Below are positions 11,188 to 26,100 of a DNA stretch of 64,000 nucleotides, one piece after another. Both the position numbers and the translations under genes were made by a program. Source of the DNA: Lycocorax pyrrhopterus obiensis (taxonomy: Eukaryota; Chordata; Aves; Passeriformes; Paradisaeidae); assembly GCA_014706295.1 (NCBI GenBank), contig JACSVZ010000016.1, positions 5,313,168 to 5,377,167 of the forward strand, in the 5' to 3' direction. Below the pieces are notes generated by a model. It searched no databases. It had not been told where the DNA came from and saw only the letters and a program-made list of their open reading frames with translations. Each line of letters starts with the position of its first letter. The stretch's first letter is position 1.

Positions 11188-14100
11188 GAGGCTAAAACAG
11201 TGGTTGAAATGACTGACAGGTTCAAGAGCTTCTGGGAGGATGAGCAATGTACCAAGCTGTTCACTCCCTGATGCTGAGCAGGGCGTGCTGGCCCTCCCTG
11301 CACCTGGATGCCAGTCCCATGGAGGAGACAAACTGCAATCCCTGCAGTTCTCAGGCTTAACCCACTGCTTACAAGGCATGACAAGGAGTGAAGGGAAGCT
11401 CTCCAATGTTCTGCTCCAGTCTGGGCATCTGCTGGAAAGACTTCCCAGGCCTATGCCCTGGCTTCCAGAAGAAACACTCGAGCTTCTGACACATGTATAT
11501 GGCAAAGGAGCAGCATTTTGACCAGTGAACTTTCCCCGTTATTTCTGCTGCAACCATTTCCCCTCTTTCCAGCTTTTTCAGTTGTTATTAAAAGAACACA
11601 AAGAATTTGCAACTATAGGAGAAGATTATCTGCTTTCTAACAGCAACAACAATTCGACATTTTCTACAGTGGTGAGAGGAAAAAACCCAACAAAACAACT
11701 TAACCACCCAACCCTTTGAAAGACACTCATTTGCCTGAAGTTATACCCTTACTATCTGAGGAGAGATGGAAGGCAACCTTTATCTTCAAAGAAAATAATG
11801 AGCTGCAAGATGCCTCCATTTAAAGATACCACACAAAATTAGCCACATAATTCTCGTTTTTGGAGAGGAACCAGCTCCAGGGATGCTGCACAGATTCGAA
11901 TTTAAATAGTACAATCTTACTGCTCAATGAATATCGGACAGGGCAGGCCAACAGAGAATAGCAAAGAATTAATGGGCAGCCCTCAACACTTTTTTAATTA
12001 AAAGAATCCAGAACAATAAGTGCATCTAAAAAAACTCCCGAAAGACCTGAAAAAGATAGATCTCAAGGACAGAAAATCCTTTTCACATCTGCACCCTTGT
12101 GAAGGTCACACTTTGCAAGGGTAAAGTTTAAAGTTACAGAAGCGTGTAGAAACTTGGCAACTCAAAACACTCAACAACATAAATTCTTGCTTGTAGATTG
12201 AAAATATCCACTAAACTGTATTAAAATGCCATAAGACCAGTTATACTGGGTCTTTCTACTGGGATGTGCAGAGCACTTGGTGTATTAATTCAAACAGGAT
12301 TCACAAAGAAACACCCAGAACTCAGCTGCTGCTTTGGAGGAGCTGGAGGGAGTTGCCCTCTCCTAGTCCATGTACAAAGGGCAGCTTCGAGCCAAAACCT
12401 GCCTGCCTATACAATCATGTACAGTCCTGTGTCTCCTACAGATGCAGGTTCACAAAACCGTGGCAAAATTAGATTTGGGAAGTCATGTTTTAATCTAAAA
12501 ACATGAATAGGCATTTCTGACTTAGTCTTAGTCAGGAGCTAAATTACCCTGGCAACAAATGAACCTGAGCAACGCCATCAGATGCAGCTGAGACTTTTGT
12601 CTCACGTTAGAGCAGTGCTCCAAAAAGTGACATACAGCCAAAACCCTCACTGAGCTTAGAAACCCTAACGAGAGGATGTTGTCTTGCCTAGAAGTTGAAA
12701 TAATAGTTACTATAAACTACACGTGACGATGAGCAGAGGGGCAGGGTGGAAGGGATAAGATGCTTTTTAAGGATAAAGTACCAACCATGGAACTGCAGTG
12801 GGCCTGGAGGATTCATAGTGGGAGATGCTGCTGTCCAGAGTGAACCCTCTGTGTGGGAAATAAGCACAGCAGATGATAGAAAAAGGTATTTTGTGGACAA
12901 CCAGCCACTTGTCTTCTTTCAGAGACAAAGGGAGAAAAAAATCCTGTCAATGTGACAGCCACCTACTGACAGTTTGCAGTGGCATGTGAGCATCCACCTG
13001 AGCAAGCAGCTTTTGATTCTGCTGTTTTCAATCTGTGATGCCCAAAATTATACCCATACATATACCCACATACACAGATGCCAACACAGCAGATTACAGC
13101 TGACAGCCTCTCTGAAAGCCACCAAAGTCCAGATATGATGGAAGCCTGTTCAAGCTGCTGGAGATATTTCATCAGATTTCTGTCTCATCTAAAACTCTGT
13201 ATAAAGCCACAGTGAGGAACAGCATCCTAAAATCACAGACTTAACAGCCACCAAGCACTGCAGACCTGCAGGTGCTAATGAGCATTTTGGGGTGAAGGAG
13301 GGACTGGGAGGAAAAAGACAAAATTCATCCTCAGTTCCTCATGTTGTCAGGACTCATGTTGTTATTTTCTGTTTAGTCCTAGACTGGAAAATGAAAATAC
13401 AGCATGTTTGAATTTTCAAGATTTTGTGTTCTTTAAGAAATCAATGCCATTTTTTTCTTCAGGAGCCAGACTAACCCTGCCTTCTCCCACCTCTCTTACA
13501 GGGCTTCCAAAATGGTGGGAGAAACCTGGCTGATTTAACTGCAGCAATGTAACTGTTATGTGCTTGTAGCTGTTGTTGTCAAGGGTTTAACCCAAATCCA
13601 AGGCAGAAGCCAGGGACTAACTGTGAATTTGCTAAATCCCCCTCTTAGTGCTCTTCCCTCTGACACACGCTGAGGTTTCAGCTTGGCTAAATTCGTATTA
13701 TTGGCCACTTTGAATGGTTGATACAACCAGAACAGAGGGATGCCGAGAATGACCTGAATTCTGGGGTTTGCAGTGAATTACCACATCCCCAAACTGCATC
13801 CTCCACGCACTTGAATCTTCCCTGGAGAAGCACGTCCACGGGCTCACCCACACCCCCACAGGCAGATGGGCTGTTTCACACACATGGGGCTTCTGCTCCA
13901 CCCTGCTCCTGTCACCCACTTACCATGGGCAAAATTAAACATTTCATTTACAGCAGGGATTGAGAAGGGAGAGAGGAAAAATGAGAGTAGGAGAGAACCA
14001 GTGCCTCCTCTTATCCTCTACAGTCTGTCCGCAGCCATTTTTACTCTACAGTTAGATCATCCTGGGAATGTTCTCTGACACCACAATATTAATAGAGACC

Positions 14101-17100
14101 AGGCCAGACTTGCTCTTTTAGGCTACTTTCTAATCCCCCATAAAAAATGTGGCTGAAATCTGCCCTGGGATGCAACCAATCTCCTCAGGTATTCTCCACA
14201 GACCAAAATTTCCTTGGATTCGAGGTTCCAGCAAATTATCTTATAGTTCCTCTGTGTACCAGCCAGAAGGAACTACTGTATTTGATCATGTGAACTCTCT
14301 GAAATTGCCAGAGCCTAACAGCAGGCAGCACAGCAACTGCACACGCTTTAACTCCTGCTCACCAGTTTAACTCCAGCTTGACAGTTCACATAGAACTATT
14401 TTAGCTCACCCCAGATTACAGTCATTCAAGTTTTTCCCTGTCTGAACTGATAAAAAAAAACCATCCACACACAAACCTGTTCTCAGTTAATCAAAGCAGC
14501 ACCAGAGTCTTGGCTGAAAGTCTGTGCACAGGCAATTCCCAAGCAGAACACAATGCCCTGCATCCTTTGCCCCTGTTCACATGCTCAGAGTGCATCCCTC
14601 TAAGGCATTTCTTCCAAGAATCTTTTCTCAGGAATCCAGCTGCAATATGTGCCAATGTGTCAGTATAGTCCAAAACCTTTTGAAACAGGAGGAATGGGCA
14701 AGGAGAGGAACCTCCTGCACAGCTTAAACCGGCTGTGGAAATGTGGCTGGACTCCATCACTTTCAAATGCTGCTGGAGGAGCAGGCTGGTGAGCAGACAG
14801 GCAGGACAGCTTGGGCTGCCTAAAAGAACAGAGCCCAAAAATTTCAAAGCCTTTACTAGAATTGATATGTTGCACAGAGCTACTTTTTGCCTCCTTATTA
14901 AATAAGGCACTTTCTTACTGTCCTGGGCCCTACCTGTCACAGGTTTTACATTGCACCGTTTAGCTTTCCTTATTGACTTTTACATGTCATAATTTCTCCT
15001 TCATTCTCTTCAGTATTTTTCTTTTCTTACTTTTGCTGCCTTTGAAATTGTAAAGTGCTTTTCCTTTGCCACTGACCTGAGATAGTTTATGACCAGCTAA
15101 TCCCATTTCCTGAATGTGCACTCATGACTTTCTGGCTTTTACCATTATGCTTAGAAGCTAAAGAGAAACTTCTTATTTCCAAAAGAAATTATTCACATTT
15201 TCAAAGTAATGCAATATATTTAGTTCTGCTTGACCGTCTCAGAATTAAATAGCAATTTATTATATTTTGTTTGGATTATTAGTTAATATATCATATTACC
15301 AACACAGAAAGTATTCTATATGGCTGATTACTGGTGTGCAATTTGTAGTGTACCAAGTGCTTGGAAGTGATTAGCAAAGCTAGATAAAAAAACCCTCAAA
15401 AAGTATTTTAACCAATAATTGAAATAATCTTTATAATAAGGAAGTATAATATTGCTTCATATGGTTCATAAACACTCTAACTGAAGTCCAAAATTGAACT
15501 TTAATACTCCAAGTGATTAATTTTATACACCTCACTTAGAACTTCTGTATGGTGCTGCATGACTCAGAATTACCCTTGAGACTAGAACTTCATGCAACAC
15601 AGCTCTTAAACATTAAACTTTTGTTTGAGGGACTGGCACAAATGGTCAGCTTCATCAAGGGGTTCACAGTGCCTGCAGCTTGCCACGGCCCCCGGCCCTC
15701 TCCCCTCTCTTTATGACTTCATCCAGCCCCAATTATGAGGCCTAAGACAAACCTCAAGCTTTCCATTTACCCTTCTGAAATCCATTTGATATTATTAGAT
15801 TCTCTTATTTCAAATGCCACATCAAATACGGCTCAGCGTCATTTTACTGCAGTGAAGCACACCATATTTCATTATGTTATCCAATAATGACATTGTTTGT
15901 CTCCAGTTCACTCCCATGAACATGTCACTTTGAAAAACTGCCGTGAGAGGCTCCTCTTATAGGTCCTGAAAGCAAACAAGACATAGCCCTGAAATGATGC
16001 TGAGCACTTTCTGTTTGCAAGGCTGATTACTTGTATCTGGACATATGGCAGCATTCAAAACACTCTGTGCTTCCTTATCAGCAGGCTACATTCTAGTTAT
16101 TTGCTTCTGGCTATTAAAAGCTCTGTTCAAATTTGACTATCACTTGAATCCACTTCAATTGGCTATTAGACATACTTTTATAACTGTGAAAAAGTCCTCA
16201 TTACTTAGAAAAAAAATCTTCCATATCAGAATTATTAATAAATTAGAGCTGGAAACCTTTTCTAGATTTTGGGAACAACAGATTGTGTACATCAGGTTTT
16301 TTTTCTTTTAGTTACACACGTTAAAGTCACGTGGCCAACCTAAATTCATCTTCAGATATGACCGAACTGTGTAAGACTGAGGACACATTGTGGCTGCTTC
16401 AAAACAATTCAAACCCGTTACCTGTCTCTCTGGGGGTGTTTCTCTGTGTGGTGTGGTTTGCACGCTCCCACGAGCCTGACACACACAAACACTTGGGCAG
16501 GAGCACACTCGGCATCAGTAAAGCAAACACTTCTTCACACACTGATGCAGGATGGCTGAGTGACCTGTGTGTTTAAATGACATGCTGAATAAAGGCTTCT
16601 GACGAGGAGAAAACTGAGGGGGCTAAATTAGAGTGGGCTGGCAGAGGCTACTGTGAGCCTTGCTAGAGGACCTTCCCCAGATTCCCTTTATTGTTAATGG
16701 AGAAGGGTGATGGAGTAAAAGCCTCAAGATTTTCATTTATCCTCTCAAAGAAAGCATCTGCTCCAACAAATACACCAAGAGTTCAACTTCAGAAGGCTCA
16801 CAAGCCCTGCATCTCTCTTACTTCTGAGCATGCATATAATTGTAATTACACACAGTGTGAATAGCCAGTGGAATTATTTACATCTTTAAAGTTAGGGACA
16901 CAGGTAAAGATTGATTCTGGGCTTGAGCAGAGTTACACATGCTGGGTCTTGTTTGCTTTACTAGACCAATGTTACCTTTTGCAAACACTCACCAACGTTT
17001 CTACATTAACTTCTTGAGAGCTCTCAGTTGCTGTAAGAGGCAGAGAACGCCACAGTCACCTTGCAACACGGCAGGTACCCTGTGCACTTGTCTGTGAGAG

Positions 17101-20100
17101 GCTCATGCGTACTGAGCACTAGCAATTGTCAAACCCTTGGGATGGGGAAAGCACTTGTGTGAGATTTACGTGGTAACAGACTCGCCTTTCCTCCCTGAGG
17201 AAAGGATGATTTTCCTCCAGAGTGACACCTGGTGTCTCTGCACAGCTCAAAAGCCAGCCTGAGGAAACTGTGATGGAAGTGTGCAATTTCTACACGTGAA
17301 GTGGCGCTGTCTTATTCACTGCCTCTCATTTCTCACTTCGTATCGGTGTTAAGGCAACACCAAGGCTCCCCGTTTCTGAAAGAACTCAGTGGTCTCCTGG
17401 GTGACTGTTCTGCATAATGACAAGTTCATCCATGACATCTGGGACTGGGAATACTCAGCCCCAAATAGACCCACTCCCACATAACTGCACTGAGGCACAG
17501 GCTCATTTCAGATGCAGGAAAAAGGCAAGTGAAATAAATGTATTATCTCATTTAAAATGCATACAGTCCCAGGAAGCAGGATAGATTGGAGGTGTCACTG
17601 AACAGTGCATAGTAAATAAATCATATTTACAATGCAAGACACTTCAGCTAGCCAAAGCCTGAGGTGGTTAGGGGTATAGAAACTGAGGACCTGGACATTT
17701 TCAGGACTACAGAGCTCAAATCTTTAAGCAGCATTTTCCACCATGAAATCACGATTAAAGGTAGAAGTCCCATCTGTGTTCAGAAGGTAGAGATGTCTGC
17801 AAATCCACCAGAGCCGTGGCACACAGGCTCTTACACACACCTCACTGCTATTCAAAAGCACAGTAATGAGCAAATGGCTCCTCGCTGTAATACCCCAGGC
17901 TTTTCCCAGCACCATGTGCACAGTAAATTTTCTTCCAACTAGCCAGTGTATGCAAATTCTGTGCTCTGAAATTGAGGTGGCTGCTGCTTAATCAGTACTC
18001 TCCATTTGTTTACGTCCACCTTGCTGGTGGGAATCCAGGCAGGCTGGACTTGCAACAGGAATCTGCTTCATGCAAGATATGGAGACATACTGTCTGCTTT
18101 GGTTGTCATTTCCTTTGGATGTTTTCCTATAGGAAGCAGGAACTTCCAGGTATCCCACTACTGAGTCACATAAACGTTCCCGCTTTATACACTAGAACAT
18201 ATTTCAGTGTATAAAGGTATAAGTGCCTGTTCTGTGCCCAAGACTTATTGTCCTTGAATTCAAGCCGGACCCTGAGAACACAATAAACAGGACGAAGTGA
18301 GGCATTTAAGACTAGTGTACTTATTTTCATAGAGATAAGCAAGCAAACAAACGCAAAGCAGAGGGGCACCAGGGAAAAGATGGAACCTCTCCCTCTGGAA
18401 TTATGCAGGACCCGTTTTTACAGGGCTCTGGATAACCTAATCTAAAGCCCTGCTTTCAACAGAAGGCTGGATTGTCTCCAGACTGTCCCTTCCAATCTCA
18501 AATTATCTATTACTCTGTAGTAACTTTTACAGTCTGGTAAATGCTGGTACAAGATGATAGAAGACTCAGAATTAAAATATATGCCTCTAAAAATAGTTTT
18601 ATTACTAATGCACTTTGAAAAAAAAGTCTTTAATCTCAACTATTACATGACAGCTGTTCCCATCAGTGCTCTGTGGGGGTCTCTGCATTTTGTCATTTAA
18701 GCATCATGTAAGCCAGCCCATACAACACTGGCTTGGACCTAGACTTCTATAGAAGGCTGAGGAAGGGCTGATTTTTATCATTCTTAACTATCCAGATAGA
18801 ACACTGTTTATGGAAAACTATGCCATAGTCTCCTATGACCAAAGACATTCCTTGCTACATTTTCCTCTTCAGCCCACATGCTGGCCTTGTACCTGCACAG
18901 GACTGAATTGAGTTAGGAGCAAACTGCACAGACTGTCTGGAGTAGAATGAAATCAGCTGATACACTCAGTTTATCGTGCCTTTAAATAATACAACTAACT
19001 TAATTATTGCAAAATGGACTCAAACGAGGCTGATTTTCAGAAACAAAACATTTCAATATGGGTAAGAAAGGCCAGTAAAAAAGTAAGGAAGTTAAAGACT
19101 AGCTATATGCTCCTAAAAGGAACAGACAGTGAAAACTAGAGTGTGGTAGGGTTTGTAAAATTCCTACTAAATCTTTTCATATTAGCTGAACTCGTGTTCT
19201 TTGCAAATCTCCAAGTCTTGACACAAAAGCAAGGAGACAAAAATAAGAAACAAACAGTTATAAATAGAAATGATACCCGCTACTAGATGGTTCTCTCGCA
19301 CTTAGTGCCAGCCAGCAGGCAGGTAAGGCTGGCAGGTAACACTCAGCCTCTGGTATCTGATGGGAAGCTCACTGTGGGAATTCTGATGAGTGATATGAAT
19401 GTACAGTATCAGGCTTTTGTAAGGAGAAAACAGGATGTCAGCCACACAGAATTAATGCTACTGATGGAGGAGTGTTTCCCTGGAGAAGCAGGAACAGCTA
19501 CACTTGAGGAGAGATGTCTCAGTGTCAGGATGGCAGAAGCCTCCCAAGCCTGCTCGTGGGGCAGAGGGCAGACCTCCCTGCACTAGCAGAGCCCAGCCAG
19601 CCATCCTGCTCAGCACCCAGAACACTGAGATGCCCCTTGTTTTGGAGAACACACTGAAATGAAGCTCAAGGAGGTCTGTGGCCATTACAGAATTGCACCA
19701 TGCTTTTGATAAAAGAGCAGTAGCAACAGCGATCGTGTCAAATTGGTATTTTTTTACTAATTCGGTTGATGCACCTACACACATCTTGCTTTTTTGATTC
19801 CAGTTTGGCAGAGGAACTCATGAAGAGATGGGGAAAATGAGCCTGATGAGCTTGGATCAATTCTCACTTTGGTGAACTCCTCTCAGCCTGGCTAAGGGCT
19901 GTGTGAGATGTAATATACTCAAACCTTTACAAGTACTGTGCACAGCACCAAAACAATGCAAGAGTGTCAGAAGCAAAACAGGCCTATTTTAAGACTGAAT
20001 TTCTTTAAATTGACAAATAATGCTGTTTCACAGTAGTGGTTCTGCCTGAAACAAGGATTGTTTCCTTTAGTCTTTCCTATTTACTCATTGCTTGTTAGTG

Positions 20101-23100
20101 TTTCCCTTAGTAGAAGAGAAAAGCTCTTCCTGACATGGCCTCTCTCCAGTATTCAGGCTTGCTTTCTAAATTCCGAAGTGTAAGGCAATAGACACTGACA
20201 GAAGAGCAGGGTAGATCAAGAATTCCTCTACCTTGCTCATGGCCCTATTTTCTCCTTCAGAGACCACACAGGGACACTGGAAAGTGTGGACAACCTCACC
20301 TCACACCTACCATTAGCTCTTCCTTTGCTCTCCAAGAAGTACACAACTGATCACATGAACACACATGGCACCACACAGTCACAGGTTTTAGTTCCCTACA
20401 CACTGCAGTTACTCTGAGGAGATGGATTAAAAGGGTGCTTGCCTGGGCAGACAAGCAAGAAACATCTCACGTGAAGCTGTCACAGTTAAGCAACCCAAAT
20501 CTGAGGGCTGCAGGTGCTGTCCATAACCTGCTCCTGAGCTGCTGGCTTGTGCAGGGAGCTTCTGGGGCTGGCACTGGGCAGCCACATTGGGCATCCAGGT
20601 AATGGAAACCCCTCAGAGGGACACCTGAGCTGGGGCTTCCCCAGTCCAGGTCTTATTCCTCAAGTTGTGGTGCAATACAACCTAAATTATTACTGGAACC
20701 ACATTGTTTGCTTTAGCTGGTACGTGGATGAATAGTTCAGTATTAAGTATTCGTTAATCCACTTGTCACCAGCAGTACAGCTCCACTTAAGCTTTACAGA
20801 ATAAGTCTGGGGTTTAGATTGGCCTTTAGTCCTATTCTCTTACACTGCTTTTTCTGCCTGTCTGCTCCCTTCAGTAGTGGAACAGAAAGAGAGGAAAACG
20901 ACCCTGTTCTTGCTTTTGGACAATGATCAATCAATTGTTTGAAGACCTTTACTCTACCGTAAAGAAAACAATGATTAGCCCATAAATCTCTGCTTTCCTT
21001 TCCTATTATGCTAAACTTACCACCTCCAAAAATAAGCATGTTATTGTACTTCAGGAATTAGATCAAAAGTAAATACCATGATCACACTTCTAATGATAAT
21101 TACTTGAACAATGTATGTAACTCACAATTACCAGAGTGATCAGAAAAATATGGTTAAAAGAAGAAAATATGAATTTACATAAAAGAGAATTTGCAATTTC
21201 AGTTAATTAATTCAATGATGACTGCTGACTTTCTGTCTATAAAAAAATCAATTACCATCAAAACAAATAGGCCAGCTCCATGTGTCCTCCCCTCTGTGAC
21301 CCCCAGGAAGGGTGCTGGTCAAGACCGCAGTAACAATTCCTAGGAGTTGCTGAACAATAACACAGCACTCACTTTGGTTAGCACCCCACACCACAGAGAG
21401 CAGTTACCAGAGTGATGCATTGCTTGTGGGGTGGCAAGAAACCACAGCATCTCCATTAGTGGTGGGAAATCTTCCCTTTGGCTGCCTCCCTGCCCCGGGC
21501 AGCAATCCCACGCTCCCAGGCCTGCCCGTTCTCCCTCATGCCCCAGATGCCTCATGCTCCCATCTCTGTCCAGCCTTGGGTGCTCACTCCAGCCCTCATG
21601 TTCCCACCTTCCCCTGGTCAGGTCACAGCAGATCCCTCCACCATCCTCGCCTCAGTAATTCCACCAGAGCATCCAAAACACTTCCCAGTGCTCAGGCTGC
21701 ACTCAGCAGCTGCAAGAAGAACTGGGCACCCACACCAAGGGACAAACCCCACATTAATTTTTTTTAGAATAAGACTCTTCAAGCTGTGTTTTTCTGTATG
21801 TGAAATGCTTTGGCTCAGTTCTAGATTGAAACAGTAGCTCTGCCCTCCTCTCCCCCACTTGGCTCAAGTCACTACTGTGATTCAAGATGTGATTTTGATT
21901 TATTAAGACTAATTTCCCGCAATGAGCAAAACAAAACACATACAATGGTCCATCTGGGCAAATAATTTCTGAGAAGGCTTGCAAGACAAATAGCACAGCA
22001 CACTCTGAGACACAACACATGAATAATAAAAGGCCATTTTAGCATTATATATTTGCTAGCATATAATAAGATATGCTGGATTTACAGTGAGATTTAGATT
22101 TGTCTTGTTTTAAAATGCTAAATTCTACTTTAGTGGAGCCAGTATTTCACATTACTGTTTCTACTGAAATCCTGATGCTGGTTCCAGTACTAAAAGGTAA
22201 TTTCTCAATTCTAATTAAAATTATTTAATTATATCTCAAGTCACTATATTTAACAAAACCAAACAAATAACCTGCAGACCTCAGACCAGCAAAAGTTCAC
22301 TGATTTCAGCCAGGGATGATATATACCTCCATTAGCACCAAATCACAATGTTAACATAGCTGCCCATAAAACAATGTTCCAGTGATGTTTTTTTCAGTGC
22401 GCTGGACTAGAAAGAACTCTCCTGTTCTGATTCATGGACAAACTTCTGGGTTTGACAGGAGTTTTAGTAACACAACAGAACCAAGGTTAGAGCTTCCAAA
22501 CTACTTTTCTTTTTAAAATCTAAGAGGATTGGAGAGAAGAAAACCACTGTCCACAGGCTGGAGCTGCCCAGCCCTGAATGAGGAGATCCAACATCTCCAG
22601 ATGAACAGCCCAATGAATGAATCACTGTCATCTGCTCTGCTTTTACACATATATAAACATATATATATATTTCCTAAGAAACAGAAAACCATACAGAAGA
22701 GACCGCACTGAGAAAGATTATTCTCAGTCTTTGAGTAAGCTGGATTGTTTCAATTGGGATGAATTGTTTCATTGCATACGGATTATGAAAAAGATCGTAA
22801 CTTATCTCGGAGCTGAGCATTCAGCATCTATATCTGGAAGCAAAGACATGTTTGACTTGGCAGGGGAGAAGAAAAACTGCCCATGAATCTAATAAGGACA
22901 AACATTCTGAAAACAAAACAGGATGAAAAACAAACTTTGTGTAACTGATGAAGTAATGTGAGATGATAGTTTGACTATAAGGGTGAACAATTTTTATACA
23001 GCAGGGCAGGAAATAAAAGAAAACAAAACCATATAGTTCATTTGGTCTTTCCTGGTCTTCACAAGATCTTAAACATAATTGTTTCAGGTTTCATTAATTC

Positions 23101-26100
23101 TATCTTTATTTTTTTTCTAGTATATGCCTGTCTTACTGCTGTTCATTAATCAGCCAGTAACTACGGTATTAATTCAATTATCACTGCTCTTTGCTTTGGG
23201 AGACAAAGGTGGTGAGGGCTGTTAACGCCTTCACAGTGATGTGAATTCAAAAAGGACCATCACAGCTGCAGAGGTGTTTGCTTCAATGAAAATGTCCCTT
23301 TTACCTGAGCTGCAGACAAGCTGAGGCAAGATTCATCTTTGAGGCTTGTCTGCCCCAGAGCATGGAAAAGCTGCCCTGGAGAACCGACATCTCTGCTGTA
23401 TCCTGAGCAGCTTTCACTGGCTGAGCAAGGTGAAAATGCCCTTTTCTGTGACAGTGACAGGGCTGGTTTGGGGAGGGATGTGGGGGACAGGCAGTGTTAC
23501 CTCTAAGCCTGCTGGGGCTTTGAAATACCAGGGGACAGAAGCAGGAAAGCAACAGTCTTTCTCAGGTGACTGCCTTTCCTTCCTTGCTTTCACTGGATGA
23601 AATGAAGAACAGAAAATTCTGAATCCTAGTCCAAGTCAGCTACAACTTTGGCTAAAAATCAAACCAACTTGTCTCCACTCGTATCTCATTAAAAACTCCA
23701 CAATGTAATAAATTTTATAGATGTCTAAAAAAATACACACTTTTAAATTAAGTACTACTTAAATTATTTATTGTATTATTCCCTATTGTATAACTCAATT
23801 AAATTCACTTTCAGGATTAAATTATGGCTGGCTCATATTATTGGTATGAAACATCTCAGTGTTGTTGCTCTGAACTCTGCTCTAACGGAATCCTCTGTAT
23901 AGAAGTCTGAAAGGAATTAAGTTACACGCATTTCTTAGTTCAGCTGGCAGATCCATGAGACTTTGGCAGAGAAAAAAAATAAAATACATGGGTCCACATT
24001 CAGGAAGATTTGCTTTGACATTACTCTCATTTTCTGCACTAGGTTATTGCACTGTCTTGAACTACAGCCATGCCCTAAGCATTCATCTCTGACAACAGCA
24101 AAACACACTGATTCACAAAACCTGTCAAGAGTAGATTTAGGCTGACAAAAACCAAGTAAGTCAAACTTGTATAATACTTATTAAATTATAATCCTTTGAG
24201 AATGTTGATACCTCCTTGCTAGTAAAGGTATAGTCACACTTTTCCCGGCATTCTCATTTCTTTCTAGAGCAATCAGTCCTTGAGGATTTTTAACCTTGGC
24301 CTGTGAACCATTTTAGTTTGAACTATGAAAAGCATTAGGCTGAAGAAAAACATTAAAACATTTAAGTGTGATTTTGTGGCAAGAAGTAGCACTCAAAAAA
24401 GTTGCAATGGGTGATTATTGTGTTTACCATCAGTTGTGGTTCACATCTGTTCTATTCACAAAAAGGAGGGAGGAAAAGATGTTATTTCTGCTATTTTGTT
24501 CAAATCAACCTGGGACTTCACTTGATCTGTTTTTGCATTACTAAAAGCTACCATAAATTGTAGTTCAGTAATTCTATTGATATGTGAATCAGCCACTACA
24601 ATAAACCCTTCAACCACCTTATCTGTCAGGGATGCAAATAACAGTAATTGTTGAATAATATTCTCTAAATTTCACTTTACTTTCAGTTTTGCCAAGTGGA
24701 TATAAAATAGCCTGCTATTTGCATAATCATTTTATAAAAAAAACCAACAACTACGTGGTGAGGATTTAAGTCCCAGATGAAAAAAAAATGAGGAGCTGCT
24801 ATAATCTCCAACAAACTGGCATTTCAGCCTAAATGACAGCAGAAATGGAAGATGCCTTGCATACAGATTATTTGTAACATGCTGGAGCTAGGATGCACCA
24901 ACTAGAGCAGGAGCAGGGCAAGAGCTTTGTTCACATCCACGGGATTTAGGATCAATGAAGTTATTAGGTCTTTTACCTTTGTGGACAAGTTGTAATATGG
25001 AGCTAACAAAGAAAGGGCTGCTGTACACCAAAGCCTGTCAGGTTGGGATTTGAATGAGGGAATTGTTTGCCACTTCTGCCTGGCCAGTGCCACGCCTCTC
25101 CTGCTCACAGTGGCCAAACCCTGCTGGCCTGGCTGCAGCCAAGGCTGCTCAGGGATGAGGAGGAGCTGGGCTCCAGCAGTGGAAGAAGAAGGTGGAAGAG
25201 AAACTATCACAGACAGCAGCGATTAGATTTGATCCAGAAATCGTTAAGAATTGCTGAGCTAAGGCCACTCTTCTAGGAAAATGAATCCTGTTGATTTGAA
25301 CGTGGCTGTAGTTGACAGCACTCCCCAACCCCAGCAAACTGATCCAGTAGCAGGTTATTCTGATTTCAAACACCTTTGCAAAACAGAGGGAGAGAGTGAA
25401 AGCCAACAGGTCCAGGCTCCCTGAGGGAAAGATGCAGCACAGCTGGACCTCATTTTCTTGAGACAAAAATGTTATTCCTTTAAAAATTTCATCACACCTT
25501 TCTCTTATCCAAGGATATGCGTTCTTCTGGGTAGTTTAGCAATATTACTTAAGTGATAGAAGATTGCTGGGGCCCAGACACACCAAATCACCTATGATGC
25601 ACATTCTGGGCACTGCTTTGCTCTCTGCTCCCCAGGCTTCCTGCCCCTCTGGGATTGCTTCTGCGTGCGCAGTGTGCAAGTACTGCTCCAAACAGTGCTG
25701 CAAATGTGAAGTGCTTAAGAAGATACATAGACAACACCTTATTTTAGCAGTGTTTAAATTTCACCCTATACATTGCTAAAAAAAAATTTAAAAATATATT
25801 TTTATGAAAAAAAGCAATTTGTCCATAAAATTAGTAATGGAATTCTGTATAACTCTACAGTCTACACACCCTATTGATGACACTTTAAACTCCTGATTTA
25901 ATCGGCTTTTCAGTGTCAGTTTTTATTTGTACAATAATATCATGACTGAAACGAAAATCCAAGAAGTAGAAAACAGCTACACGTGTTTGATGTTGTGTGA
26001 AAGCCTTAGATATTTAGCAACTTCTTTGATGCTTTGATCTCCAAAGAAATCTTACTAAAATTATGATCAAAGGATTTTATATTATTCTAAGTACTTAAGA

